From Candidatus Brachybacterium merdavium (GTDB lineage Bacteria > Actinomycetota > Actinomycetes > Actinomycetales > Dermabacteraceae): DNA of 64,000 bases. The DNA is taken from assembly GCA_019118275.1 (NCBI GenBank), contig DWZH01000079.1:1-64000 (forward strand). The letters are read 5' to 3'. Positions 1 to 8,695 of this stretch are shown in pieces. The notes below the pieces were generated by a model that worked only from the letters and a program-made list of their open reading frames with translations, had not been told where the DNA came from and did not search any database. Both the position numbers and the translations under genes were made by a program. The first letter of the stretch is position 1, and the number at the start of each line of letters is the position of its first letter.

Positions 1-27
1 CTACACCTACGCGCCAAAACCGGATGC

Positions 28-682
28 CTAGTATCCGCAGCACGGAGCACGTGAGGCGATTGACGCATCCCCGGGGCGTGGACACCGGGGAGACAGGCAC
101 GGACACGTCCACAGGCACAGGTACTGACACTCGTTCGACCACCCAGGAGATCCCAACCTCGAGCAACATGCCCTGATGTCCAGGATGAAGCACCCAGCCA
201 GGGCAGCCAGGATCAAGAAGATGGAGATGATTCGATCGCGGTTGCGGAAGATCCGATCGGGCACGAAACCGAGTACGGCCACCGCCATCATCGCCGTCAT
301 ATGGAATGAGACCGCAATAAGCGCCAGTTCCCAGAACAAAAAACGCCCGTCTTGCCGAGATGTATCAGGTCAGGAAAAGATTGGCGGCAATCCCACATTG
401 ACTCAGCGCATTAAAAGAGAGGCGTATTTAAAAGCGGCACATAATGCCACTGCGAAACCTGGGTCCAGGGATCAGGTGTTTGATGGCGACACGGACCGGA
501 ACAATCGTCAGGATCGTTGCGACCCAGAAGATTGCATGCGCGTCATCAATTTTGACTGACTCGATGACTGATGGCAGCAAGGAATGTGACGACAACCCCG
601 GGATGAGGTACGGCGCCATACCGTCACACCTCTCCGTGTGTTGGCGCCAGCGTGCGGTTACTGTTTCGACGACCGCGACCAT
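28..682 (-). pseudogene. Possible decayed membrane-protein gene at the window edge
   Basis: Two short minus-strand frames (428-682 and 28-339) encode hydrophobic stretches such as AIFWVATILTIVPV and IISIFLILAALAGCF. They are separated by stops and a frame change, and neither has a convincing ribosome site. Base composition is visibly more A+T-rich than the genes to the right, which is common for polysaccharide polymerase or flippase genes at the edge of a glycan locus. The second frame turns into low-quality residues after about residue 57, while another minus frame stays open from about position 170 to the window edge, so the gene may continue outside. The reading as a decayed polymerase or transporter is inference from position and hydrophobicity only. 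No family was recognised. Confidence 0.3.
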
Positions 683-744
683 ACGATTCTGGGATCAAGG
701 TGTTCTGCTCTACCACTACCGTCACAAGCGGATGGGCTCGGAGA

Positions 745-1866
745 TCAGACGGCATATGTTCGGCCCTGACGGAAGCTCCCCGTCACGACGGACACGGCGA
801 ATTCGAACAGCGAATCCGCCGCATGCACATGCGACAGGGCCGCGGCGTCCGGAAGTACGGGCCCCTCTCCCCGTGCAGCGCTGAGTACTGCGCCTGCAAG
901 GGCCTCGATGTCATCGGACGGGACCACCAGAACCCCGGGCAGATCGCGCACCCCTTTGACATCGAACCCGACCACCGGGCGTCCGATCGCGATCGCCTCG
1001 AGCCCGACCCGGGGAAGGCCCTCCCACCGGGAGGTCTGGACCAGGACGTGGGCTTGCTCGAAGTACGGCACAACATCCTGCTTCCCGTGACGGTTCACCA
1101 GGCCCGGGACGGGGCTGCGGGCCTCCTCAGAATCGAACAGCGGACCCTCGCCCAGCATGTCGAGAGTGACGTCTATGCCGCGGCGGTGGAGGATGGTCGC
1201 GAGTTCGACGACGGCAGCAGGATTCTTGCGTGGCGAGAACTCTCCGCACCACACCAGCCGCAGGGGTTCCGTCCCTTCCTCCCACGTGAGCGCTGGGCGT
1301 CGCACGAATCGATCCATGTCCAGGCCAACGCCGCCCAGCAGGCGCAGGCGGGGGATGCGCGGGGCGTGTCGAGCGAACCAGTCCTCGTCAGCGGAGTTGA
1401 TGCACACGATCGCGTCGGTACGGGACAGCAACGACAGCTCGATCACCCGAAAGGGCAGGTCGACTAGGCGTTGCCCGTTCCAGTGCAGACCATGGCAGAA
1501 GTAGATCACCGGGACGCCGATACCGGCGACTCGTACCAGGGTCGATGCGGTGGCGGTGTTCGTCATCACCACGTCAAGATGCTCATCCCGCACCCAGTCG
1601 CGCAGTTCGCGCACGGCTCTCCAGTTCCGCGGCGAGGGCTTGCGGGTCACCGAGCTGAGCACTGTCGGCGAGGTGAACTCCTCCGCGAGCGTGCCGGCGG
1701 CGGGCTTGACGACCGCGCCGAGCTCGCGCCACCGGTCAGCGATCTCGACGAAGAACGCATCCAGCGTCTCTCCGACCGAGGTGAGCACGCCGATCACCGG
1801 GGGCTCGGCCGGGGTCTCGACCTCGACCCGACGGGAGCCGGGATCCAGCGCACGGTGTGTGTTCAC
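745..1866 (-). CDS. GT4-family glycosyltransferase
   Basis: Predicted 373-residue GT-B fold glycosyltransferase that would add a sugar from a nucleotide donor to a lipid-linked glycan at the cytoplasmic membrane face. The acceptor-side domain contains YFCHGLHWN, typical of GT4 enzymes of exopolysaccharide loci. The donor-side domain has GEFSPRKNP and the EX7E motif in WEGLPRVGLEAIAIGRPVVG. The frame is open upstream to 2016, but those residues overlap the preceding gene and look non-coding. The GTG at 1866 follows AAGG-type purines and gives a normal family length. It is the last gene of the minus-strand glycan operon, 68 bp after the FemAB-like gene. Sugar specificity cannot be read from sequence. 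Confidence 0.85.
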   Translation of the reverse strand: MNTHRALDPGSRRVEVETPAEPPVIGVLTSVGETLDAFFVEIADRWRELGAVVKPAAGTLAEEFTSPTVLSSVTRKPSPRNWRAVRELRDWVRDEHLDVVMTNTATASTLVRVAGIGVPVIYFCHGLHWNGQRLVDLPFRVIELSLLSRTDAIVCINSADEDWFARHAPRIPRLRLLGGVGLDMDRFVRRPALTWEEGTEPLRLVWCGEFSPRKNPAAVVELATILHRRGIDVTLDMLGEGPLFDSEEARSPVPGLVNRHGKQDVVPYFEQAHVLVQTSRWEGLPRVGLEAIAIGRPVVGFDVKGVRDLPGVLVVPSDDIEALAGAVLSAARGEGPVLPDAAALSHVHAADSLFEFAVSVVTGSFRQGRTYAV

Positions 1867-1934
1867 GTCAGAACCACCCTTCGTAGAATGTTTCTTCCTG
1901 GCGTCGGGCGGCACGGGGCGCCATGTCGCCGCGC

Positions 1935-3110
1935 TCACTCCGTACTCCGTGCGAATGCCCGGTAGTACGGGAAGAAGTCGCTGGGCGGCAGGTTGCTGCC
2001 GGGAGCCTCGGAGCACAGCTGCTCATAGGCCTCCGGGAGGAACACCTGCTCACCGGTGAAATAGCGGCGGTCGCCGTCGCGTGTGAATCCCCTCTTGAAG
2101 GTGAGCAGCGGGTCGTCGCTCGTGTTGGTGACACCCCCGGTCAGGACGTGCTCTCGCATCCCCCGTCGGTGTGCCTCCTGGATCGCGGCGACGGAGGCAA
2201 CTGTCGTGGACCCGTTTTTCAGGGCGTCTGTCCGGGTGCCGCCCAGGTAGGCGTAGCTGGTGCCGTCGCGGAAAAGGATGAGCTCGACCGAGACCGGGCG
2301 GTCGTCCTGGAGCGCGAAGACGTAGGCGAGCCGTCCGGGTAGGCAGCGGTGCAGCGTCCTCAGGAATCCCTCCTCGAGATAGAAGCTGCTGTGTGCATCG
2401 ACCCTGTCCATGGTCTCGGTGTGGATGGCGAGGAAGTCCTCGATCCCCCGGTCGGTGGTCTCGAGCCGTGCGGACAGTCCGGACTCGAGCCCCTTCCGGT
2501 AGGCGCGGCGTGTGCTCTTACGCAGGCGCGCGATCACCTCGTCCTCGGAGAGTTCCTCGAGTTCGACGACGATGTGCGGTGCCTGCTCGCGCAGTGTGCC
2601 CGGGTACGGGAGGCGGTGCCGGTCCACGGGCGTGAAGCGGATGATCTCGCTGACGACCCCGTGGCGCCGTGCCCAGGAGTGCAGCCCGACCCAGAAGGTG
2701 TCAAGGGCCTTTTGAGAAACGCCGTGGCCGATGGGGCCGCCGTAGACCAATGGCGTGTAGATGTCCCACAGGTCGTCCTCGACCGCCCTGCCCTCGGCGT
2801 CCTGGGTGATCGGCCGCAGGATGAAGGCGTACAGGATGCTCTCGCCGTCGGTGGTGCGCAGGTACGCGCAGTGCGGACGTTCTCCGGGGGCAGCGACTGC
2901 GGACACGAAGGCAGGATGGGAGAACACCTCTCCCTCGCCGCTCTCCTTCCACGCCTCCTGCCAGGCCAGACGGCCCTTCGGGTCGGCCGCCTCCCAGACG
3001 ACGACAGCGCCTTCGCCGCCACCCGCGGCGGGGTCTTTCCGGGCGGGATCCTGCTCCACGACCGCGGTCGCGGGCCGGATAGAGATGTCTCTGTGGATTT
3101 CCTTGAGCAT
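1935..3110 (-). CDS. FemAB-like GNAT-fold protein (Acetyltransf_6 type), copy 2
   Basis: Predicted 391 residues. The central part (LRKSTRRAYRKGLESGL, then FLAIHTETMDRVDAHSSFY, then RPVSVELILFRDGTSYAYLGGT) matches the pattern of FemAB/BioF2-like GNAT proteins. Members transfer acyl or aminoacyl groups to cell-wall or glycan amines. It ends in SDFFPYYRAFAR, nearly the same ending as the protein encoded at 4346-5449, so the two are paralogues flanking the sugar transferase. The ATG at 3110 is preferred over upstream starts because AAGGAAGG lies about 6 nt before it. The donor (acetyl-CoA, aminoacyl-tRNA or other) is unknown. A role in decorating an amino sugar of the locus is inferred from context. 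Confidence 0.7.
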   Translation of the reverse strand: MLKEIHRDISIRPATAVVEQDPARKDPAAGGGEGAVVVWEAADPKGRLAWQEAWKESGEGEVFSHPAFVSAVAAPGERPHCAYLRTTDGESILYAFILRPITQDAEGRAVEDDLWDIYTPLVYGGPIGHGVSQKALDTFWVGLHSWARRHGVVSEIIRFTPVDRHRLPYPGTLREQAPHIVVELEELSEDEVIARLRKSTRRAYRKGLESGLSARLETTDRGIEDFLAIHTETMDRVDAHSSFYLEEGFLRTLHRCLPGRLAYVFALQDDRPVSVELILFRDGTSYAYLGGTRTDALKNGSTTVASVAAIQEAHRRGMREHVLTGGVTNTSDDPLLTFKRGFTRDGDRRYFTGEQVFLPEAYEQLCSEAPGSNLPPSDFFPYYRAFARSTE

Positions 3111-3239
3111 GAGCACCTTCCTTGATGACGAGTTCGCGCCCCCGCGGCGGTCAGTCCCGGAACCCGGGCCCCCTTGCACAACGGTCAGTCACGGGTTGCG
3201 GAGGTCGGATGGCCGGAAGCGGCGCAGACTGGATCGCGG

Positions 3240-4349
3240 TCACGACGCAACCTCATCGGGGAACCCGATGAACCCGACGAGAGCAGCATCCCCGTCGAGG
3301 GCCCGGCCCGGAGGCGGGCTCGTCCGGGTCCAGCGGACCGCGGATGAGGCTCTGCCGAACCCGAGCCGTCGCAGCGCTGTGGCGATCTCCTCCGGTAGAT
3401 CCGAACTGGCGGTGATGCAGGCCCAGTCGACCGGGTGGTGAGCGCGCAGGCGGCTGAGCACCAGGAGGAGCGCATCGTCCACCAGCTCGGGATCACCGGC
3501 CTTCGGGCCGCCCCCGGGGCGCAGTTCTAGCTTCGCGGCGGTGCCGTCGAGCTCCAGCGCCCCATGCAGCACGATCTGATCTGCGCGGTCGTGGCATACC
3601 CACTCCCCGTCGGCGTCGAGACCTTGAAGCTCGAGCTGCGACGTGGATTGGGGGCCCGGGAAGTCGGCCATGCTCACGCCTCCCTCATCGGTGACGCCGT
3701 CACGACGCAGCACGGTCAGCACCGTGGTGAGCAAGATCTGCGCATCGAGCCGGGGACCGAGCCGGCGCACGTAGTCCTGGTCCATTTGCAGACGATCGTC
3801 CCAGCCCACCGCATTGCGTCCATTGACCTGGGCGTAGCCCGTGAGCCCGGCCGGGACGGCGTGCCGCGTGAACTGCTCAGCACTGAAGCGTCCGAGGTAG
3901 TCGGTGGTCAGCGGGCGCGGCCCGATCAGGCTCATGTCCCCGCGCAGTATGTTCCACAGGCTCGGCAGCTCGTCCAGGCTGGTCGCCCGGATGAATCGGC
4001 CGAAGGGAACGAGCCGATCGGCGTCGCCCTCAGCGCTTGGGTCAGGTCCCGCGCTGCGCATCGAGCGGAACTTGCGCAGTCGAAAGATCCTGCCGTCACG
4101 TGTGATCCGGTCCTGCGTGAAGATCACCGGGCGTCCCATCGTCGCCATCACTCCCAACGCCACCATGGCCATAGGGACCGATCCGACCACGAGGCCGGTC
4201 CCGGCCAGCAATACATCCGCCACGCGCCGCAAGCGCAGGTAGCTGCGCTGGGACGCACGGAGCTGATACGCACGGGAGCGTTGCTGGGGCAACGTGGGCT
4301 CGGGGTCGGCCCCGAGTGCGCGGTCCGAGGAAGCAAGCTGATCGGTCAC
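3240..4349 (-). CDS. Polyprenyl-phosphate sugar-1-phosphate transferase with extra C-terminal GNAT-like domain
   Basis: Residues about 40-216 form a bacterial sugar transferase of the PglC/EpsL type: one hydrophobic segment near 43-70, FRLRKFRSM, the Asp126-Glu127 pair in ATSLDELPSLWNILRGDMS, SLIGPRPL and GLTGYAQVNGRN. This enzyme starts a glycan by moving a phospho-sugar from UDP-sugar to undecaprenyl phosphate. Residues about 225-369 are an extra soluble domain not found in plain PglC proteins. It ends in LRRLGFGRASSAVRWTR, which resembles the last strand and helix of GNAT acetyltransferases, but I cannot see a full acetyl-CoA motif. The start overlaps the upstream stop by four bases (ATGA), so the genes are translationally coupled. 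The transferase call is firm; the function of the tail is not. Confidence 0.85.
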   Translation of the reverse strand: MTDQLASSDRALGADPEPTLPQQRSRAYQLRASQRSYLRLRRVADVLLAGTGLVVGSVPMAMVALGVMATMGRPVIFTQDRITRDGRIFRLRKFRSMRSAGPDPSAEGDADRLVPFGRFIRATSLDELPSLWNILRGDMSLIGPRPLTTDYLGRFSAEQFTRHAVPAGLTGYAQVNGRNAVGWDDRLQMDQDYVRRLGPRLDAQILLTTVLTVLRRDGVTDEGGVSMADFPGPQSTSQLELQGLDADGEWVCHDRADQIVLHGALELDGTAAKLELRPGGGPKAGDPELVDDALLLVLSRLRAHHPVDWACITASSDLPEEIATALRRLGFGRASSAVRWTRTSPPPGRALDGDAALVGFIGFPDEVAS

Positions 4350-5449
4350 GAGGAGCCTCCGCTCATCTCCGGGACGCGCTCGCGGTCCCGCGGCCTCATC
4401 GGTGCCCGGTAGAGGGGGAAGAAGTCACTGTCTTCGTCCCAGTCCTGATCGGTGTCGAGCGCCTCGGTGCGCCGGGCCTGGACCAATGCGGCGTAGCCGG
4501 CCGGGTCGAGGACTCTCTCTGCGGTGCGGAAGGAGGTCCCGCCGTCCGGTGCGAAGCCCTTCTTGTACCGTTCGAGCCCGTCGCCCGGCCGGACGCCGCC
4601 GCCGAGCACGTAGCGGCGGTACCCTCGTCCGACGAGCCATTCCATGACAGCCATCTTGACCAGGTCGTTCGGGCGGGACCGGGCGGCCTCGATGTCTGTG
4701 CCGCCCAGGAAGTAGTAGGCCGTCTCCCGCCCCAGCAGCAACAGGTCCATGGAGACCGGGCGACCGTCCTGTTCGGCCGCGACGTACACCAGGCGGTCGG
4801 GACAGCTGCGGTGCAGTGCGGTGAAGAAGGAATGATCGAAGCGGTACCACGGCTTGCTGTCGAGCCTGACCATGGTGCCGGCGTAGATCCGCTCGAAGTG
4901 CCCGAGCAGGAGGTCGTCCTCCGCCACGCGCACCGTCAGTCCCACCCGCTCTGCCTTGCGCGCGTTCTGGCGCACCTTCGGGGCGCTGCCGCTCCACAGC
5001 GCTTCTCGGCCGGCCGGCAGCTCCCGAACATAGTTGATGCTCCGGTGCCGTGTCCGTCCAGGATGGGCGAGCGTATCGTCGAACAGGGAGAGCCGGGCGA
5101 ACTCGCTGACGACCTTGTGGTCCCGTGCCCAGTCCTCGAAGAACGACCAGAATCGTCGGCCGATCTCCTCCTTCGGAGCATCGCCATGGACCAGCGGCCC
5201 GCCGTACCCGTAGGGAGAGCTGACATCGCGCCGGCCATCACCGACCTCGCGAAGCACGAGCGGGTAGAGGACGGTGGAGTCCTGCCAAGTCAGCGTGAGC
5301 GCCTGCAAGCGGCCCTGTTGTACGCTCAGCGGTCCGGTGACGCCGGGGTGGGCGAAGGGCAGCTGTTCGCGTGAATCCGTCCAGAGCCGCTGCCACAGGG
5401 CACGGTCTGCTGGTCGCATCGGGTCCAGAACCCGTCTGATGTCGGTCAC
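4346..5449 (-). CDS. FemAB-like GNAT-fold protein (Acetyltransf_6 type), copy 1
   Basis: Predicted 367 residues, paralogous to the protein at 1935-3110. Shared landmarks are APKVRQNARKAERVGL (the basic helix of FemAB-like folds), FERIYAGTMVRLDSKPWYRF, RPVSMDLLLLGRETAYYFLGG and the terminal DSDFFPLYRAP. The GTG start at 5449 lies in a GTGA overlap with the stop of the aminotransferase gene. The same frame is open to 5695, but that part only shadows the upstream gene. Known relatives add acyl or amino-acid groups to peptidoglycan or cell-surface glycans. Here the neighbours make an amino-sugar donor, so N-acylation of that sugar, replacing the PglD step, is a reasonable inference but not shown. 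Confidence 0.7.
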   Translation of the reverse strand: MTDIRRVLDPMRPADRALWQRLWTDSREQLPFAHPGVTGPLSVQQGRLQALTLTWQDSTVLYPLVLREVGDGRRDVSSPYGYGGPLVHGDAPKEEIGRRFWSFFEDWARDHKVVSEFARLSLFDDTLAHPGRTRHRSINYVRELPAGREALWSGSAPKVRQNARKAERVGLTVRVAEDDLLLGHFERIYAGTMVRLDSKPWYRFDHSFFTALHRSCPDRLVYVAAEQDGRPVSMDLLLLGRETAYYFLGGTDIEAARSRPNDLVKMAVMEWLVGRGYRRYVLGGGVRPGDGLERYKKGFAPDGGTSFRTAERVLDPAGYAALVQARRTEALDTDQDWDEDSDFFPLYRAPMRPRDRERVPEMSGGSS

Positions 5450-6654
5450 GATGTTCCCTCTTCGGTCGGATAGAGGTCGGGGTCGGCCGAGCGACGGCCG
5501 CGACCGGTTCTCTTCGTGATCCCGGAATGGGCTGCCAAGAAGGTGCTGAGCGCCCGATCGACCTTCTGGCATTCGCGCTGGTCGAGCACGGAGCCGCTGG
5601 GCAATGAGAGGCCGGTGCGGAACAGGTGCTCGGAGGCTCCGGTGATCCGGGCAGGATGGGCGGCGAAGACGGGCTGCATGTGCATCGGCTTCCACAGCGG
5701 GCGGTTCTCGATCCCCGCTTCCGTCAGTGCCTGCGCCAGCTCAGCTGCACCGAAACGGGCCTTCTCGGAGTCGACGAGCAGTGCAGTCAGCCAGCAGTTG
5801 TCGTGCCTGTCTCCGCGGCGCTGGAAGACCTCCACCCCCGGCACCTCCGCGACGATGCGAGCGTAGGCCTCACGGCGTGCCCGACGGCGCTCGAGCATGG
5901 CGTCCAGACGTCCGAGCTGCGCGATCCCGATGGCCGCCAGGAGGTTCGAGAGGCGATAGTTGTATCCGATCTCGCGGTGCTCGTAATGGGCGACGGGTTC
6001 GCGCGCCTGGGTGGCTAGGAATCGGACCCGCCCAGCCGCGTGTTCGTCATCGGTGAGGTACATGCCTCCGCCGGACGTCGTGATCACCTTGTTGCCGTTG
6101 AAGGAGAGGATCGCTGCGTCACCGAGCTTTCCAGCGGGCGCACCTGCGTGGTCGGCGCCGAGCGACTCGGCAGCATCGGCCAGTACCCGGGCGCCGTAGC
6201 GTTCGGCGATGCGCGTGATCCGCGTGTAGTCGGCGCATCGGCCGAGCAGGTCCACCGGCACTATGGCTGGCACAGATCGTCCTTCACGGTGCAGCTCGTC
6301 GAGCACCTCCTCCAGGAGGACCGGGTCCATCTGCCCGGTCTCGGGGTCGGCGTCGATGAAGTACGGGGTCGCCCCGGTGTAGGTGATGGCATTGGCAGTC
6401 GCTGCGAATGTCATCGTCGCGGTGGGAACGATGTCGCCGGGGCCGACTCCCCAGGCCAGCAGACCGAGGTGGAGGGCAGCGGTACCGGAGCTCAGGGCGA
6501 CGGCGTGGCGGCGTCCGAGGCGGTCGGCCATCTGCTGCTCGAAGGCGTCCACGTAGGGACCGAGCGGGGCGATCCATCCTGAGTCGAAGGCTGAGGTGAT
6601 CGCTGTCAGTTCGGCGGGTGACATGTCCGGTCCGGACAGGAGGACAGGGGCCAT
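5446..6654 (-). CDS. DegT/DnrJ/EryC1-type sugar aminotransferase
   Basis: 402-residue PLP enzyme that would aminate a 4-keto (or 3-keto) nucleotide sugar using glutamate. The fold landmarks are ALSSGTAALHLGLLAWGVGPGD, TFAATANAITYTGA, DAAESLGA and the PLP-binding lysine at about residue 189 in SFNGNKVITTSGGG, followed by NYRLSNLLAAIGIAQL. It sits right after the 4,6-dehydratase gene, so the pair can convert UDP-GlcNAc to a UDP-4-amino-sugar as PglF and PglE do. The ATG at 6654 is chosen because an upstream ATG at 6693 would overlap the preceding gene by 35 bases. Substrate identity is inferred from neighbours. Confidence 0.88.
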   Translation of the reverse strand: MAPVLLSGPDMSPAELTAITSAFDSGWIAPLGPYVDAFEQQMADRLGRRHAVALSSGTAALHLGLLAWGVGPGDIVPTATMTFAATANAITYTGATPYFIDADPETGQMDPVLLEEVLDELHREGRSVPAIVPVDLLGRCADYTRITRIAERYGARVLADAAESLGADHAGAPAGKLGDAAILSFNGNKVITTSGGGMYLTDDEHAAGRVRFLATQAREPVAHYEHREIGYNYRLSNLLAAIGIAQLGRLDAMLERRRARREAYARIVAEVPGVEVFQRRGDRHDNCWLTALLVDSEKARFGAAELAQALTEAGIENRPLWKPMHMQPVFAAHPARITGASEHLFRTGLSLPSGSVLDQRECQKVDRALSTFLAAHSGITKRTGRGRRSADPDLYPTEEGTS

Positions 6655-6658
6655 GGCG

Positions 6659-8695
6659 TCAGGACCCCACCGTGGCGGGCCTGGTGGGCGCATCCGAGGC
6701 CACTGTGGTGGCTGGAACGCTGCGCTGCGAGTCGGCGCCCTCGGTGTCCCTTTTGCGCAGCGAGCCTTGTGCGCTCATCGATCCGCACACCAGCTCCATG
6801 GCGTCCATGAACTGCGCGGCCTTGTGCATGTCGCGCGCCTGCGGGATGTCCTGCATGTCGACGGACGTGACCGGGACACCGGAGACCAGGGGGTGCGCGG
6901 TGGCCGCGATGGTCTCCCCAGGGGCGCTGAGCACCTCATGGAGCTTCTCCCCCGGTCGGAGCCCGGTGTACTCGACCTCGACGTCACGGCCCGAGGCCTC
7001 GATGAGCTGGTGCGCCAGCTGCATGATCGGGACGGGCTCTCCCATATCGAGCACCAGCGCCTCTCCGCTGTCACCGACCACCGCAGCTTGCAGCACGAGC
7101 TGAACAGCCTCGGAGACGGTCATGAAGAACCGGGTGACGTTCGGGTCGGTCACCGTCACTGGGCCGCCCCGTTCGATCTGAGCGATGAAGGTGTGCAGAA
7201 CAGACCCTCGAGTGGCCAGCACGTTGCCGAAACGCACGCTCACCCACGTCCCCCTCTCGGCCGCCTCGGCCTTCTGGGCTGTCAGGCCCTCCGCCACCCG
7301 CTTGCTGAGGCCGAGCACGTTATGGGGGTCGGCGGCCTTGTCGGTGGAGATGTTCACGAACTTCTGGACGCCGCGGCGATGCGAGGCCTCGAGCACGTTG
7401 TGGGTGCCCAGCACGTTGGTCTTGTAGGCCTCGTCCGGAGCGTTCTCCAGCATGTTGACGTGCTTGAGCGCTGCCGCATGGAAGACCACCTCAGGGCGGT
7501 GCTCCGCGAAGACGGCATCGATCCGCTCACGGTCACGGATGTCAGCGAGCACCATGTTGTCGTTGCCGAGGTCCGCTGCACCGTTCATGCTCAGCAGAAG
7601 CGCGTGCAGCGCGGACTCGTCGCGGTCGAGCATCACCAGCTCGCGCGGGCCGAAGGTGGAGATCTGGCGGCACAGCTCGGAGCCGATGGATCCTCCGGCC
7701 CCGGTGACCAGCACGATCCTGCCGGCCAGCATCTCGGAGATCTCGCTCAGGTCGGTGACCACCGCGCGGCGGCCCAGGAGATCCTCGGGCCGGATCTCGC
7801 GCAGGTCGGTGTGGCGGACCCCGTCGATCATCTCGTGGAGCTGGGGGACGATCCGCACCCGCAGCCCGATCTCCTGCGCCTGTGTGGTGAGGGCGCCGAT
7901 GGTGTCGGCATCGATCGAGGCAGTCGCGATCACGAGCACGTCGGCATCCGTGGCCCTCGCCGTCGGGATCATCTGCTGCGTGGTCCCCCGGACCGCGACA
8001 CCGGCGTGTCGGAGGTTGCGCTTCCTGGGGTCGTCATCGAGGAAGGCAACCGGGTCCCATCTCGAGGAGGGGTCGCGGAGCATGGAATCGGCCAGGCGGC
8101 GTCCGACCTCTCCGGCCCCGACGATCAGCGCACGACCTGCAGCACCGGTGCCGTTGGCGCTGCCGCTGCGGATCCGGCGCATCCGACGGATCGCGAGCAG
8201 GCGCACCAGGGACCGCGACATCCCCGCGAGCAGGAGCATGGTGGGAGCGGCGATCACGGGTGCCGTCAACGGGAGCATCTGCTCGGGCACCAGTGCGTTC
8301 ACGACGGTCACGAGGACAGCGACGGCTGCCACACCGCTGGCCAGCGCCAGGAGCTCGTCGAAGCTGCCGACCAGGTGACGCCCTTGATGCAGGCCGAGCG
8401 TCCTTGCCAGGAGCGTGTGGGCCACGGTCGCGATCGCCGCGCACACGAGCAGTCCGAGGAGTGGCGTTGCCTGCCCCTCGAACGATATGCCGGCTGACAG
8501 GGCGGCGGTCTCCAGGCGGAGACCTGACGCGATCCAGAGCCCACAGAACCAGGCCAGGGGATCGATCACTGCGAATGTCACGGAGGCCGGCTGCAGCTCC
8601 TGGGCGCTCATGAGTCTCCGCTCAGGCATGCTCCCAGTTCCTGTCTCCGCCCGTCGCGCAGAACGCAATGGCTCCCGCAGAGAAAACGCGGTCAT
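6659..8695 (-). CDS. Membrane-bound nucleotide-sugar 4,6-dehydratase/epimerase (FlaA1/CapD/PglF type)
   Basis: 678 residues. The first ~180 carry several membrane helices (for example LLGLLVCAAIATVAHTLLA and LASGVAAVAVLVTVVNALV). A first nucleotide-binding region ALIVGAGEVG follows near 190, then the catalytic SDR domain with VTGAGGSIGSE near 335 and NISTDKAADPHNVLGLSKR. In the reference 4,6-dehydratase WbpM the residue four before the lysine is Met; here it is Leu, as in the actinobacterial branch with this motif. The reaction expected is UDP-GlcNAc to the 4-keto-6-deoxy sugar. ATG 8695 has a strong GGGGAGGGGACCC leader. It is the first gene of the glycan operon. Confidence 0.88.
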   Translation of the reverse strand: MTAFSLREPLRSARRAETGTGSMPERRLMSAQELQPASVTFAVIDPLAWFCGLWIASGLRLETAALSAGISFEGQATPLLGLLVCAAIATVAHTLLARTLGLHQGRHLVGSFDELLALASGVAAVAVLVTVVNALVPEQMLPLTAPVIAAPTMLLLAGMSRSLVRLLAIRRMRRIRSGSANGTGAAGRALIVGAGEVGRRLADSMLRDPSSRWDPVAFLDDDPRKRNLRHAGVAVRGTTQQMIPTARATDADVLVIATASIDADTIGALTTQAQEIGLRVRIVPQLHEMIDGVRHTDLREIRPEDLLGRRAVVTDLSEISEMLAGRIVLVTGAGGSIGSELCRQISTFGPRELVMLDRDESALHALLLSMNGAADLGNDNMVLADIRDRERIDAVFAEHRPEVVFHAAALKHVNMLENAPDEAYKTNVLGTHNVLEASHRRGVQKFVNISTDKAADPHNVLGLSKRVAEGLTAQKAEAAERGTWVSVRFGNVLATRGSVLHTFIAQIERGGPVTVTDPNVTRFFMTVSEAVQLVLQAAVVGDSGEALVLDMGEPVPIMQLAHQLIEASGRDVEVEYTGLRPGEKLHEVLSAPGETIAATAHPLVSGVPVTSVDMQDIPQARDMHKAAQFMDAMELVCGSMSAQGSLRKRDTEGADSQRSVPATTVASDAPTRPATVGS

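Noticed and set aside
6596-8497. 633-codon plus-strand open frame
   Set aside because: Antisense to the FlaA1-type dehydratase gene, without protein-like hydrophobic pattern or start signal.
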